Shown here: positions 1 through 12,466 of the stretch, piece after piece
Position numbering within the stretch: the first letter of the stretch is position 1
Layout of the letters: every line of letters begins with the position of its first letter
From: Halictus rubicundus
Lineage: Eukaryota; Arthropoda; Insecta; Hymenoptera; Halictidae
Assembly: GCF_050948215.1 (NCBI RefSeq)
Contig: NC_135152.1
Coordinates: 7,846,310 to 7,910,309 of the forward strand
Length of the DNA stretch: 64,000 nt
Direction of reading: 5' to 3'
Notes under the pieces: generated by a model
What the model saw: the letters and a program-made list of their open reading frames with translations, nothing else
Told to the model about the DNA's origin: nothing
Database searches by the model: none
Program-made: the position numbers and the translations under genes

Positions 1-1950
1 TTATTTTTATTGTTCCGAGTTGCATATCGCCGGCCGCTTTCGTCGTTAATCATTGTACCCTATTTAGCCGGGGTAATAACTGTCTTCTGTTGTTTCCGTC
101 TTTTCTTCTTAACGAGTTTATGATCCTGCTGCAAACATCAGATATTCCAGTCATTAATTCTGGATCTTTATTCGGTGTGCCGCGATGGCGTAATTCTAAA
201 CTTGAAACACCTTTTTAACCTTTACTCTGGCGAAATAGACGTTACAGGATCAAATTGTATCAGGCGAATGTGAAAGTTTTGATGGTTTTCTAATAGACTG
301 TATTCTAATCAATAGATAAAAATTGTTCCGTGGAAACAATTCATAAAAAATATTCAGTTTCACTTTACTCGTCGATCTTTTAAGCGAACTCGTCAAATTG
401 CAACACGATCGTAGGGAAATAAAAAAGAACGTAACATTATTTAAAACGAGGCACGAATTAGAGTTGATAATACGATTTCAAAGACACTTGGAATTTCATA
501 TTTTTCTTACTGCCAATAGTGGAATAGTAAAATCTCGGATATTAACAATGAAACGAGTCACCATTACTCCAGAAAGGTCAGCAAATTTTAAATTGCCTCT
601 ATTACCCCCTTCCAGCTTTTCATTTTGGCTTCTCCTGCGGTCCAAATTGTTTCTCTTTATTACCTCCACAATTTTTACGCAAATCCTATTGCTATTTTGT
701 GGATGGCCGGGCATCGTTGTTTGTAAATGTCCCAGAGAGCGCGCTGTTGCCCCGCTCGCATTAAACAAATTGTCATTGCACAACCCGGAGGCGGTGCGAG
801 CGAGTAACGAGACACGAAAATCGTCATTAGCCATTATGTCGGATAATGTTCTCGTTGCTTCATACGTCAATTGGTATAATAGCGTCGGCGTGTTATTTGC
901 CGAATCGATTTGCGAAAGTTTTTCTCGAATTCGGCTTCACACGGTCGCGCGGCCATTTTATCAAAATCAGCATGTACCACAACACCGCAAAAAAGAAAAA
1001 TATTAATCACGATTTTATTGAACAATAAATCTAACTGAACGAACAACTAGGCCATCGATTGCCATTTCCCACTTTTTCAAACTGCTGTGACAAACATGAT
1101 CGTAAAGAATCAGGTTTTAAATTTAAAGAATCTTTGGGATTGAAAAAGGGACTTTATAGAATGAAGAATTTTTGAATTGTCTTCCTCTAAATGGCCTCCT
1201 TTACTTTTCATAACTTGCAAGTGAGTTTTCCCATAATAAAATGGTAAAATGTTCCCATAATACGATTTAACAATTTTATTTCTCTGCTGCAGAAGTTGAC
1301 ATTTTTTGCAATCGAGTTCCGCGACGATTTGCTGTGACGTTAATTGCGATTAGCCCCGGTGAACACGGACTGACGTTTTTCACACGATAGCATCGAAGCC
1401 TGATTTTCCAGAGTTCGAGCGTCAATCGACAAAATTGTTCGGGGAAACGTGACACGATCGAGAAACACGTTTTTACCGCGGAAACGGTAGCGCCGCGACG
1501 TGGCAATTATCGCTTTAACAAGTTTGTTGTAATAACAAGTAGAAAAAAATCGCTCCGGACCTGTCCCCCCTGGCGAAAGTCCGATCCCAATCAACGAAAG
1601 TTTTATCGACCGTTAAATTGTGCCGCGAACGGGATAAAAACAAAAGGGGATAATAAATTCTGGGAACGGCGCGGCGTCGTCCCCATCGAAACGCTCTTAA
1701 ATTAATCGGATATTTACGAGGAAAAGTTTTCGGCAATTCTGATCGCAAATCATTTACCTTTTTATTGCGTCCTTTACTCTTTACGTTCCGCTCATCTCGC
1801 CAAGAACGAGTTTTTCCTTGAACAGACAGAGATAGTTTTAATTTTCGATTATTAAAATATTCGTGTATTTATGGTGTCTGCTAATTTATGAAATACTAGG
1901 AAATATAAAATATAAAATACTAGGAAATAATAGTCTTTTTTCCGTTTTTA
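1..1950. other. Non-coding stretch, nothing recognised
   Basis: No protein-like coding segment, RNA gene or terminal-repeat element was recognised. Open frames here (for example 398-1006 on + and 496-870 on -) overlap each other on opposite strands and show no domain, so they are read as chance frames. The stretch is intergenic DNA or an intron of an unseen gene. Confidence 0.5.
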
Positions 1951-1954
1951 CCGT

Positions 1955-2080
1955 GGATTGGTCCAAAACTCCATTTTCAAATTGAATGACCCTTTTATTT
2001 TTCAAAAATTCGCATTTATAAACAAATTCGAATTTTAAGTAGTCTAGTAAATTTTGGAACACTGTGGACCCTTTAATAGG
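1955..2080 (+). repeat. Dispersed repeat, copy 1 (pair with 5020-5145)
   Basis: This segment matches the reverse complement of 5020-5145. Shared blocks include a stretch ending ACCCTTTTATTTTT, then AAAAATTC, then AATTCGAATTT, then a GGTCCA/AGTCTAGT-like block. The edge of the other copy begins CAGAGTGGCTCAAAAGT, which resembles a transposon end. The copies are diverged. No coding capacity is seen. Confidence 0.5.
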
Positions 2081-2845
2081 CCAAGACAAATTTTGTCGTT
2101 TGATGTTTGAACGATTGTTTTTTTAATAATTAGGAAGGTTAAGTTACAATTGAGGCACAAAAATATGTATCGAGATTAATGAACGTCGTAGACAACTTTG
2201 GGTACTGAGATAAGGTTGAAAGGATGTAGGAAGGCTTTTTTGCGCCAGTGTATACGTTGTATATGTCCTCTTAGCGAAAAGAGTTAGGCTTAATGATTTT
2301 TTTCAATTGGATGGGAAGTCGCGTGCAATTCGGAAAATGTGTATGTCGGTCAATGTTATTGTCGGTCAAGGTTGGTGTTGGTGGATCCTTGCCGGCCAAA
2401 ACAGGGCCGGTGAAACCTGCATCGGTGATTTCAATGTAACCCCATTTTGCACGAAAGGATTGCTTCCAGTTGCTAGATACTTCGATTAGGCGTGTTGTAC
2501 TCTTCTCTTTGAGAACCACAAGAATTTCATCAAATCTGCATTTATTTTACAACTCGGACTTTGTCTTTAATCATTTTAGAAAAGGAAAGCAAAATTTATA
2601 TTTATTCTGTATCTACATTTCATTTAATGTCTACATATATATTTTTTAAATTAATTATTTAGCGTCGCATAAATCACTTGTATGTGATATATAATGTGAT
2701 ATATATAAATTTTTGATAGATTTTATGCTTCAATATTAATAATTAAGTAACTCTCATATTCAGTATACTTCCTATGTCTTTTCATAATTTTCTAATCGGG
2801 AATGAAAATTTACATTTTCTCTATATTTACGTTTAACTTAATGTT
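2081..2845. other. Non-coding stretch, nothing recognised
   Basis: AT-rich DNA with a short TGATATATAATG tandem near 2685-2705. No gene or element edge could be supported. Confidence 0.4.
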
Positions 2846-2890
2846 CAACACCCCGACGGCGGTGGCTGGGTCTATTTTGACCCAGAGCAT
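2846..2890. mobile_element. Probable end of a TTAA-type (piggyBac-like) element
   Basis: The sequence reads TTCAACACCCCGACGGCGG followed by a GGGTCTATTTTGACCC hairpin. The complete TTAA-flanked element at 23040-23242 has the same layout: a TTAACACTAAACCTACAACG end followed by a GGTCAAAATGACC hairpin. A sequence GGCGACGGGTTAA near 3120-3133 could be the far end, but it does not match convincingly, so only one end is called. Confidence 0.35.
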
Positions 2891-3930
2891 CGAAATAGTC
2901 ATTTCTGCATTCATTTTTGGCAATTGAACAAAATAAATAGCTGCAGCGTTTGCAGTAACAGAAAGACTGATGTGTTTACAAGAAGTAACGTTAAAAATTA
3001 ATAATTGAAGCTGAAAAATAGAACAATAGAATTTTATTTCGACGCAAGAGAAAGGGGTGTAGGTAACTTTCGTGTTTCGTAGACTCTGTTTGAAATGTTC
3101 GCGAGTCCGACTTGTTATGTGGCGACGGGTTAAGTATTTTTTATTATAGAATTGGTAAAAATTTGTTGATCCACCTTTTACATGTTTCTATCGTGTTTCG
3201 TACGTGTCCTCTTCAGGATTCTATTACGACCGTGCACGAACCTCTAATTTGGTATTACGTCAAGCAGGGCGGTACACCGGACTTCCGGATTAAATGTCAG
3301 AGTCATCCATGGCGATGCGAGCGTTCGTTTCTGGCTATCACGCGAATTAATCCCCAAATTAACGAAATACCGAGACCTACACTTGTATTCGAGTCAACGG
3401 CTATTCTTGCGGGAAGCTTAATTTGCAGAAGATGTTTCCAGAAGTCCAAAGAATTATGGAACTTTTTAATTATTTTTTGCAATTTTTTAAAAGACATTCT
3501 CACGCGTCAAGTTCTGTTCGATAAATTGTAATGTACAAATTATTAATTACCTCTCTAACCTGCCACTAAGGGACATTTTTCCCGTAAAAATTTGCGCGAA
3601 CATCAGGCAACAATGACTGCTACAATAATAATGTTTTTTTTATTAAAATAACACTTTACTTAAGAGCTCGTTCACAGTGCTAATATTGACTCTTATGTTT
3701 CCGTAATTTAAGATAAATGGATTTTATCTGTTCCGCGAAACTGCCCTTACATCTATAAACATGAGACAATTCCTGTCGACTCGGCATAAATAAACAAATC
3801 ACGATTCTATTCTACAATATCTGAACAATGTTTCATTGTTCCACCTAAGAGGTCTCGAGCGTGTGTTTATAATTAGCGACTCGTCTCGTCGAGCAAACAT
3901 TCTATTTGTAATAAACTGGCGTGGCATAGT
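2891..3930. other. Non-coding stretch, nothing recognised
   Basis: An open frame at 3112-3531 (+, 139 codons) overlaps another on the opposite strand. It has no recognisable domain, signal peptide or membrane pattern. It is not called as a gene. Confidence 0.4.
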
Positions 3931-4220
3931 ACTAATCCAATCATAAAACTTTTTTGTTTTTAATGAAATTTTTATGAAACTTATATCAGCATATTCGTTA
4001 CTATTTTCCGGTTAAAATGACACGAAACATGACACAATTTGAGTCGTATTTGCTTGTTTCCGAAGAGAAAGAGAATTGAGATATCAGCGGTTCGGATAAG
4101 CGAGGTTCCACTGAATCGCGAATTAAACAGACAAACGTGCTCCGAATTGTGTCGTGTTTGGGTTCGTTTCAATCAGAAAAATTTCACAAATATGTTGATA
4201 GAAGTTTTACTTGATTCAAA
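3931..4220. mobile_element. Long inverted-repeat element (family E), full palindrome
   Basis: Two arms of roughly 120 bases face each other. The left arm runs from TAATCCAATCATAAAACTT to GACACAATTTGAGTCGTATT. The right arm, read on the other strand, gives GTAAAACTTCTATCAACATA through CGACACAATTCGGAGCACGT. Diverged single arms recur at about 10165-10385, 28140-28256 and 51955-52095. No coding capacity. The arms suggest a non-autonomous DNA transposon, but clean target duplications were not found. Confidence 0.55.
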
Positions 4221-4363
4221 ACAAAAGAGTTTTGTTATTTCGGATTATTTGCTAACCTTAATCAGATTAAGCCTTTTTGCTGCCAAGAACTTTAAGGATA
4301 TAATCTCAATTTGTGTTTCTATCGATTAGGCGAGTAAAGATAGATTTTTGGTAAAAAAATAAT

Positions 4364-4375
4364 CCCCCCCCCCCC
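4364..4375. repeat. Homopolymer run, 12 C
   Basis: An uninterrupted run of twelve C in AT-rich surroundings, likely length-variable and prone to sequencing error. Confidence 0.9.
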
Positions 4376-5019
4376 GTTATATTACGTTCGCAAACGTTCG
4401 AATGTTAATTCGAATAGAAAGAAAAGTGACGATAAACACGTCGAGACTTTCGCTTTGTGCAATTCCTCCGGCTGAGCTATCGACGGAGCCGACGGAGAAC
4501 GGTTTTCACGGAAACTGCCGCAGATTTCACAAGTGTCGCAGTCGGTTGTTGGTTTAATGACGATTCGCATCACTCACGATTATAGTACGCCGACTGTCAG
4601 AACAGCTGTCCACCCCTCCACCGATCCCGCTATTCCTATAATGTCGTGAACATCGGAGTGGGGGTGGACATGTGTTCTGACCGTTTCGACGTGCGCGCGT
4701 GTACAGACGCGGAGCTCTCGCGATATTTATTCATGCGAAGATAAATATCCGTTGTTGGGAAAGGCGGTTGTTCCTTTTTTCATAATGATATTGTCTCGAA
4801 AATCCCGATAAACTCGACCTCGAAAATCACCGTCACATCTGAATGATGTTTTAGCAGGCGGCACGCACCAAAATATTGGCACAGTTCTTCTTGTTGGCAG
4901 AGAACGTAAGTGAAAACGGTAACGGTATAATTCGGATCTTTCCGTTTTGGAAACGCTGATAATTGAACAATTCCGTCCCAAAAGCGAAAATGTTGCAGAC
5001 AAGATATTATTAGAATGCT
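4376..5019. other. Non-coding stretch, nothing recognised
   Basis: Moderately CpG-rich DNA. The overlapping minus-strand frames at 4727-5002 and 4780-5139 lie in different frames and are not protein-like. No gene called. Confidence 0.4.
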
Positions 5020-5145
5020 ACAGAGTGGCTCAAAAGTCACTGGACCATTTGAAATTCGAGTTTGATTACAAAAGAATAAATATGAATTTTTAAAAAATAA
5101 AAGGGTTGTCCCATTTTGGTCTAGTGACTCGTATGCCACTTTGTG
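5020..5145 (-). repeat. Dispersed repeat, copy 2 (pair with 1955-2080)
   Basis: Inverted relative to the copy at 1955-2080. Its edge reads CAGAGTGGCTCAAAAGTCAC, which looks like a transposon end; the other edge is GTATGCCACTTTG, its approximate complement. It is therefore probably a small non-coding DNA transposon of about 120 bases. Confidence 0.5.
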
Positions 5146-5942
5146 CTAATTTTTATATTAGCGAGAGAAGCAACAATAAATTCATTCGTATGTGTCAGGA
5201 GCTAATCCGGTGATATCGCATGATGATCCAGGATGTTCACACCATGAGAACAATATGTACTACTTTTTCTCCATGACAGCTTGCTTGCTAGCACTTGAAA
5301 AGATCTATACAAAATATAAAAAAGTCTAATCAAACAATATATTATGGTAACATCCGCAATGCTGTATAATCTCAACGAAAACTCGGAAATTGAATGTTCA
5401 ATTTTTTCAAGTTCCATTTTTTGAGTTTAAATTGACTCACTTACGCACCCACTACAATACAAATCGCCAAAATCGATGATCGAAATATTCGTACCACCTG
5501 CCTGACGATTTTACATTGAAACAATCAATTTTTAAACAAAATCCCAGCTATACTGAATTTTTACCATTTTGGTAACTATTTCTGTCCAAAAATTGTAAAT
5601 ATTTAGCAGCTCTGTAGACAACGTTCCATGTTCTGGTTTGAATAATTTTATTTCACCGTGCCGTCTAAAGCATAGATCGTATAAGATATTATAAATCACG
5701 ACACGAGGTCGATGCGACGCCAAATAATTAATTTACCAAGTAGTTAAACGTTAACATGTCTGCTAGTTGATGGAACGTTTAGGATAGTTCGGGCAACTGG
5801 TTCTTTTTCGTTCGTGGGTCTAGAAATTGCTCGACAAGGATTGCTACTCGCTATCCGTGGCCAGGATAATCATAATTTGACAGGTCCTGGCGATCGGTCG
5901 CGTTAGCAGATCGTGAGAATCCAGCTTAACGTTCCTCGCGGC

Positions 5943-5970
5943 GCGGCGTCGGCGTCGGCGTCGGCGGCGG
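5943..5970. repeat. GTCGGC hexamer tandem array
   Basis: About four and a half copies of a GTCGGC-type unit inside a GC-rich block. Confidence 0.8.
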
Positions 5971-7965
5971 GTTTACTACGGCGGCCGTTCTAGATTTTCA
6001 TGGGAGATTGTTTATAATGCAAGAGAGAGGATGTGTGGACTACTTTGCGAGCCGCGAGTCGTCGCTCGATCACAGAACGCTTCGGACGTTCCACATGTAG
6101 AACGGGGAGGCAGGCCCGTAAAACCGAGGAAACGATCGTCATCCTCTTTGCCCCGGCGCTCTTTCTTCCATCGTGTAAACATCGCGCGGGAAACGACTCG
6201 CGCACCGACAAATTGTTTGAATCTCGTTACGTACTAAATAAGTAGGTTAAGACTGCCATAAAAGGTCGAAGACTAGCGTTACGATCGCCGACGCGCTCCG
6301 CCATGCCGACGCGCGACGCGATCAACGTTCGTCCTCCGTTCCGTGGTCCTTGAATTTATGGTGGAAGTCTGATGTACCGAAAAAAAAACTGTTTTTCTTC
6401 GCCTTGCTTTCTTAAAATTGATCATCCAAAATAACACAGTATCTACCATGAGAGAAGGGGTCAAGGCACATCAGCGAAATTAGAAAATAATTTCATTTCA
6501 TTTAATTCGACACAAAATCGACGAGTCACAAAAATATTATTCTTCATTATATTTTTGTGTAGCCTTCGGACACTCACCGACAGTAATTTCACCACTACAA
6601 TCTCGGGACGTGCATACAATACAATATTTAAAACACGTCAATTTAACATATATATTTTAAGATCTAAAAATTGTGAATACAGCGTTCCAATATGTCTCGC
6701 CGTATGTACAAAATTTCATGTGAAATCGTTTTTACATAAAATTGAAATGTAAAGTATAATAATTAGTAGAAACGTGGAACCCACCTAGTAATTGGAAACT
6801 ATTGATAGACGTTGATAACAATAATTACCGAATAATTAAAGCTCGTCCCACTTCCTCCACGGTGTGCTACAATTTTCGATGTTAAACGTTTCCAAGCATT
6901 TCACACCGTTTAACGCAGCAACGTGCGGTAGTAGGATGGAAATAAATATTAATAGCATAATTACATGGATATCTTAGATCAAACTAGAATCGGAAACGCT
7001 GTTCCTTGGAAACTCCGGTTGCCGTTGCCGGTCGGATCCTGCGAACTTCCTGCATATCTATCGTATGAGAACGCAGCGCAGAAATATTTTTCGTGGCGGT
7101 TAATTACATTTGCAATTCTGCTCTTTTGTTATGTCAATATCGTCCATTGTTGCCGCATTACGTTGCCCGAAAAGCAACGTCGGAATTCTCAGTAAGAAAC
7201 GGACGCAAAATGATTCTTAACGCAGGATTTCGATATTCTCGACAATCAACGATATCTCGAATGACGTAACGTGGAATATTGTTAATTAGACTGGTGATTT
7301 GATCGCTATCAATCTCGTTATTATCATCGAGATCCGAAATTTTCTCCGCTGTTTGTACCTTTGCGAAAATATTCGCTTGAAAATATGCACAGTGCAGAAA
7401 ATATTAGGGTGAGAATATTTTTCGTTTCGTAAAATTAATTCAAGAGCGTTCTCAAGTCAAAGTCTGCGTTAAACAATTTTGTTTCAAATCCGATGAACTG
7501 TTTTAAAATATCACGTTCAATATCTCAACTTCCAGACTACATGAATAACCTTCTGTTTCAAAAATATCAGAAACGACCTCCTACGTCAACTCGATGTTTC
7601 TCTGGCGAAAAGATGAACTTTTTAAAATGACGACAATACGGTACGCACAAAAGAGTATTGTTTGATGCGCGGCGATTCGAAGGCAGAGGAGTCCCGACGC
7701 TCGCTAACGGTAGAATGATGGCGTTGTTCCTTTATCTTCGTGGAAATGCGCGAGTCGCGTTAATCATTCCCTCTGTCAACGGTCTTAAGAAACACCTTCG
7801 TCGATTGCTACACGAGGATGCACCAATACCGACGCGTCCCGGCACTATTAACCCTTTCCCGTGTTATTTACCTCGACGAAATCCGGGCCCAAGCGGTAGG
7901 GGTCAACGCGCGGTAAACATTCCAGAGTGAGGCTCGAGAAAATGTAAATACCTGTGATATCTGTG

Positions 7966-8060
7966 ACACGTGATGTTTACGTTTGGCAGATCTTCACTCC
8001 ACGAGTCGTACTCGTGATGTTTACGTTTGTGCCAAAATCTTCATCACGAGCCAGACTCGT
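7966..8060. repeat. Imperfect tandem pair with TGTTTAC motifs
   Basis: Two units of about 45 bases share CGTGATGTTTACGTTTG, then AGATCTTCA/AAATCTTCA, then CACGAG. The first unit also carries CACGTG just before its TGATGTTTAC. TGTTTAC is the core recognised by forkhead proteins and CACGTG is an E-box; a regulatory role is only a possibility. Confidence 0.55.
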
Positions 8061-9305
8061 TGAAATACGGGAAGGGGTTAAATTGTTCTGTCGTTCCGCA
8101 GTTACCTGTTCGCGAAGCATGCTACACGCTTTCGATCGGAATTACGCGACACGCAAGGGATTGTTTAGCACAACGGAAATCCAGCTCTGTCAACAAAAGC
8201 TTCAAACGGATCGGCCGATTGTATCCCTGGCCGGTTCATATACAATGGATAATCGCGCATCGGATCATTATGTGATTCAGTGCTTGCCGTGAATAATCCC
8301 TCGTTTCATATAGAAATAACATTCGTCATTCATTGGGGAGATGATCGTATCGATACCTCGCTTGGCGCTAATTACTGTCCAAGATGGAGGTTTGTGTGCT
8401 TGAAACCAGTCGCTTGTTATGTAATTTCTTTAGGGAAATTCTGTGTCGTTATTCGTGTACAGATTAAGGCGCAGCTGGTTATTACGTATATTTAAGTATT
8501 TGTGATATTTGGAATTTCATTTTCGTTCGAGGACCAAAAAATTGTTCAGTTCAACACTTTCCATAATAATCATGTTATTTTATCTATTCTGTAGAGTTTC
8601 TGTAGAGATAATTCCATTTAGGTAAGTTTAAATCAATTTTCTGTCAAAAATAAGAAGTTAACTGACGCATTTAATCCAAGCATAAGTTAGATTATTATAT
8701 ACTTTTTTTCGGTCAAATATAGTAGATGATAATATCGTGTACAAATAAATAACACCGTTCTAACCGCGTTTCATCGAAAAACATACCTTACAATCCTAAT
8801 GGAAACCTTCCGATACAACCAGGAAGAAAATCCGACATGTCCGTTTTACCTCATATAGCCAAACTACTAAACAATCAAGTGAAAGCTAATATAGTTTAAT
8901 GAGAGTGAAATTCCCATCGCAATAAACTCAGACCGGGAGACTCGACTTGTTTCAATCCAGGCCCGACAAACATTGATCAAACCGATTCATGCCTTAAACG
9001 TCAATTTTCAAAAACTATCAGAGCACGTCCTTCTTTATCTATAACAGTTTCTCGTAGAAAATAATTTTTCTTTTTCAACTTTTCCAAGTTCACTTTACGG
9101 TTTCGTATCCTAACTGTCTAGAAACAATTTTGCAATGTAATTTACAAATAAAAATACATGGTTGACGATGTACATACAATTTTTCAACAATAAAAAATAC
9201 TGTTCGTCCTTAAACAAACTCTCAAAATTCTAAAAAATTTCTTTCCTACTTTTAATGTCGTAATTCTACGAAATCCCTTAATCCTCTATAACGATGACTT
9301 TCAGT

Positions 9306-9484
9306 CAGTGAATACTCGATATGTGTCAACAACGCGGGTCTTGCCAGCGTCAAGTATCGTGTAGGTTATGTTTACCGAGGCCTCCGGAGCCTCGCGGCCC
9401 CTCACGGGGTACACCCCGCGGTAGTGGGGATATTTCCGCGACGTTTATCATCGAGGCCTAGGCGACATATATAGAGAAATATTT
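9306..9484 (+). mobile_element. Family A element, decayed right end
   Basis: The left end CAGTGAATACTCGATATGTG and the GC-rich core (CCCCTCACGGGGTACACC, then CGCGGTAGTGGGGATA) match the complete copies at 12261 and 24433. The right end reads GACATATATAGAGAAAT and then loses the terminal CACTG. It is a non-coding TA-type DNA transposon relic. Confidence 0.85.
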
Positions 9485-10164
9485 GGAAAACTGGCGAAAC
9501 CTTCCGATTTAATTTCTGAATTATAAGAGTGTTGATATTGTAACTTCGTATTTACAGTTTCACAAAATTCCTTTTCGGGAGATCAGAAGCAAGCAGTGTT
9601 GCTCCTGCAAGGACCAAGCTGTCTGAAAGAAATAGTGAGCGGTTCGTTGCTCTCGCCGACTCTTTCTTTACTCGATCTGATTACCTTCTACAGAGATAAT
9701 TGCTGTTTACGATCACGATCCTATTTTCCGTCGCAATCGTACCGAACGGTATCCCAGGTCCGATGATTAATTCCGCCGATCGTTCTGCGATCGCGTTGGC
9801 ACACGTTGCTCACGTGTCGCGCTGGTATTTCACGTGGGCGCTACGTTCTCCGCGAGACATGTTCTGCTATCATTCTAACTAAGATCATTCTGCACCGGCC
9901 AACCTATATATCCAGCCCCGTTGTCCCGCGAGCACACAATGCTCCACTGATCCTTTCCGCTTCTATCTCTACCGGCACATATTCCGTACAGGCAACATTG
10001 CGCAGAAGGTGTTCCACTTTAATCGGTTCTGTTGCCCGGTGCAACTGATTAGTTGATAAACGCGTTTCGATCCATGTAAACCGACGCGGGCAACAGTTTT
10101 TCATTTTCTCGTAGCTCCAATGACACACATCCGAGCTGGGTACGTTTCAAATAAAAAGTATAAT
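9485..10164. other. Non-coding stretch, nothing recognised
   Basis: CpG-containing DNA with short frames on both strands (9806-10048 on +, 9904-10128 on -) that mirror each other and show no domain. No gene or element supported. Confidence 0.4.
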
Positions 10165-10385
10165 GGTTCTACCTACTACTTCAATAACAATCCAATGACA
10201 AAACTTTTGAGCTTTTAATTATTTTCTTATGAAACTCTTACTGACACATTCGTGGCATTTTTCTGGTTAAAATGAGCCCAAACATGACACAATTCGGAGC
10301 ATATTTGCTCGTTTAATTCGCGATACAAGTAGCACCACCATTATCCGAACCGACGATACCCGAATTCTCCATTATCCATAAACAG
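10165..10385. repeat. Family E single arm, diverged
   Basis: It matches one arm of the palindromic element at 3931-4220: AATCCAATGACAAAACTTTT, then CTGGTTAAAATGAG, then GACACAATTCGGAGCATATT, then TTAATTCGCGAT, then ATTATCCGAACC. Only one arm was found here. Confidence 0.55.
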
Positions 10386-11123
10386 TTCAATCTAAGTCGA
10401 TTCTTCAGATTTTTTGAGATTTTTTGAGATATTAGGACTTTTTTACTAGCTGGTGTACAAAAAAATTTTTTAAAAATTGCAACTGGTCGGAATTGCATAA
10501 TTTAAAAGGGTGTATGGGTACCTTTTCGACTGACATCGAGACATAACGGTAGAGCGTTTTCTAAGAATTCTAGTATTGAAGGTAGAATGCGATAAAATGG
10601 GACACCCGGTGCATAAAGGGGAAGCCTTGAAGACCGAGTCCGCGGGGGAAGAAAACGATTTGCATCCCGAGGAGGCGTGGGCTGATCGAATGCAGCGGCG
10701 GCGCGCTGTCCAGGCGATGCAGTTCGAATTCGATGCAGTTTTCTTACCGGGAGTGCTCTCTCATATTGGCATTAGCGTCGCTTCCCCACCGGCGCGGCGC
10801 TCGGCGCGGCGGCTGTATTTGTATCATCGCGAAGTGACGCAACCGGTGAAAGCCGGCGGATTCCGCGAGGTAAAGTTCAGCCAGCGTATCAGTGTGGGAA
10901 TCAGGCGACTTTTCTACGCTCGAACTATGAGAGGAACGCATCGATCACTCATTGCCACGCTGCCGTTGCGAGGTGATTCCTGGATAATAGTAGCACACAA
11001 CACAGACAGACGAACAGGATTGTCGCTCTAATTCGTTTCTATTTTCCTTTTTATCCCTTTGCACTCGAACCTATTTTGACTTCGGAATTGGGAGCTTTTA
11101 TCGGAACTAGAATATTTTTATTA
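10386..11123. other. Non-coding stretch with a long open frame
   Basis: The + frame at 10576-11031 (151 codons) starts in GC-rich DNA and has no recognisable domain. A second frame runs on the opposite strand through 10744-10941. High local GC lengthens chance frames, so it is not called as a gene, although it is among the better anonymous frames in the window. Confidence 0.35.
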
Positions 11124-11492
11124 TCCAGCGTATCCCAAAAATATTGCAATTCCTTGAAATGGATGAATCCTGAGGTCATTTCAAGTAACTTTTTCCTTTG
11201 CGAAAATATTCTCCGCAGCCTCGTTGATGAGTTATTAACGAAAAACACGGACCAATCAGGGCGCGAGAAAAGCAGAGGGGGCCGGCACGGCGGCGGGTCC
11301 CGCCGAGCGTGACGTTGGCATTGGCCGAGCCGGAATCCGTCCACTGTAGCCGCGCCCTGATTGGTCCGTGTTTTTCGTTAATAACTCGTCAACGAAGCCG
11401 CGGAGAATGTTTTCGCAAAGGAAAAAGTTTCTTCAAATGACCTCAGGAATCACCGATTTCAAGGAATTGCAACAGTTTTGGGACACCCTGTA
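11124..11492 (-). mobile_element. Family B foldback element, copy 1
   Basis: A long inverted repeat with arms containing TTATTAACGAAAAACACGGA followed by CCAATCAG on the left, and the mirror image CTGATTGGTCC plus its partner on the right. The outer ends read GTATCCCAAAA and TTTTGGGACACCCTGTATA. The loop of about 95 bases is GC-rich. Read in reverse, it matches the loop of the copy at 26930. It has no coding capacity and a folded hairpin is expected. Confidence 0.85.
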
Positions 11493-12260
11493 TACGATCT
11501 CTTAGATCAAGGTATGAAAGGTGTGAATGAATTTTACAAAATATTTCCACGTTGTAAATTACAACGGGTCACCGCGTACGGTCATGGTTGCGGCTAAAGT
11601 ATCGATTGAAGTGCTTCCCGAAGAACGTCGAGGTCCGGTTTGATTTATAAAGCCCCGATGAATCGGTCTGTTCGAAGCAAGATAGCTGACTGTGTGGCAT
11701 CCACTCTGTTATAATGTCAGTGTGCTATAGGTTGCTCCGAAAATTATGGATCAAACTTTAGGTGTGTATCACGGCCACTTATCGTTAGTGCTGTGATTAT
11801 CTTGTCTTACTCAATCATACCACTCGTTTCTTCAATTTCAACACTCTGAAAAGGCTCAGCTATGTTTTCGAAATGTTCCAGCGTTGGATCTTGTGCGTGT
11901 TTCGCAAGAGTGTATGTTAGAGTTCACGTTGTGCACACTTACGATTTAGAGGGTAGAGATCGTCGAAAGCCCGACTAGCGGATTGCCAGTGATTAATCTT
12001 TCATTCGCGATTCTTGCGAATCCATTGATTTCGCTAATTCTGCTCAGCACTGATAAATCACGGGCTAAGAAAATGAAAAGTTGAGAATTTATTATACTAG
12101 CAACATGATATGCAGAAACGATCATTGTGTAGCCTTAGGTGTCTTCAAGCTCAATTCTGCACACTGTATGCTGCTTCTGATAGGTTTCTACACATAACTA
12201 CAGTTTCTATTCTAACTTTAGTATGCGTTTATGGCATATCCGCTGTGGGAAATGAAATTA
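11493..12260. other. Non-coding stretch, nothing recognised
   Basis: Nothing beyond scattered short frames. No element edge or exon-like segment was identified. Confidence 0.4.
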
Positions 12261-12466
12261 CAGTGAATTCTCGATATATGTCAACAACGCGGGTCTTGCC
12301 AGCGTCATGTATCGTCCAGGAGACGCACCCGAGTCGTGTTATGTTTACACTCCTCGGCGTCCAAGGCCACTCGAGCTTCGTAGCACGGGATATACTCCGC
12401 GGTAGTGGGGATAATTCCGCGACGTTTATCATTCAGGCCTTGGCGACATATATAGAAAAATCACTG
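12261..12466 (+). mobile_element. Family A element, complete copy
   Basis: Starts CAGTGAATTCTCGATATATG and ends with the near-complement CATATATAGAAAAATCACTG. It is flanked on both sides by TA (12259-12260 and 12467-12468), the target duplication expected of Tc1/mariner-type elements. Length is 206 bases with no coding capacity. The core carries the shared CGCGGTAGTGGGGATAATTC block. An open frame of 119 codons at 12110-12469 merely reads through it. Confidence 0.93.

Larger units (their letters stand above)
5146..9305. other. Non-coding stretch with short repeats only
   Basis: No gene recognised. It holds a GTCGGC hexamer array at 5943-5970 and an imperfect tandem pair at 7966-8060. The block around 5880-6330 is GC- and CpG-rich with frames on both strands, which in a CpG-rich insect genome is weak evidence for coding. 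It could hold regulatory DNA, but the sequence alone does not show it. Confidence 0.4.

Noticed and set aside
3120..3133. GGCGACGGGTTAA as the right end of the element starting near 2846
   Set aside because: It does not complement the left end beyond a few bases and the left flank is TTCAA, not TTAA.
10576..11031. 151-codon + frame in GC-rich DNA
   Set aside because: No domain, no splice context, and an opposite-strand frame overlaps it; kept only as a note in the region entry.
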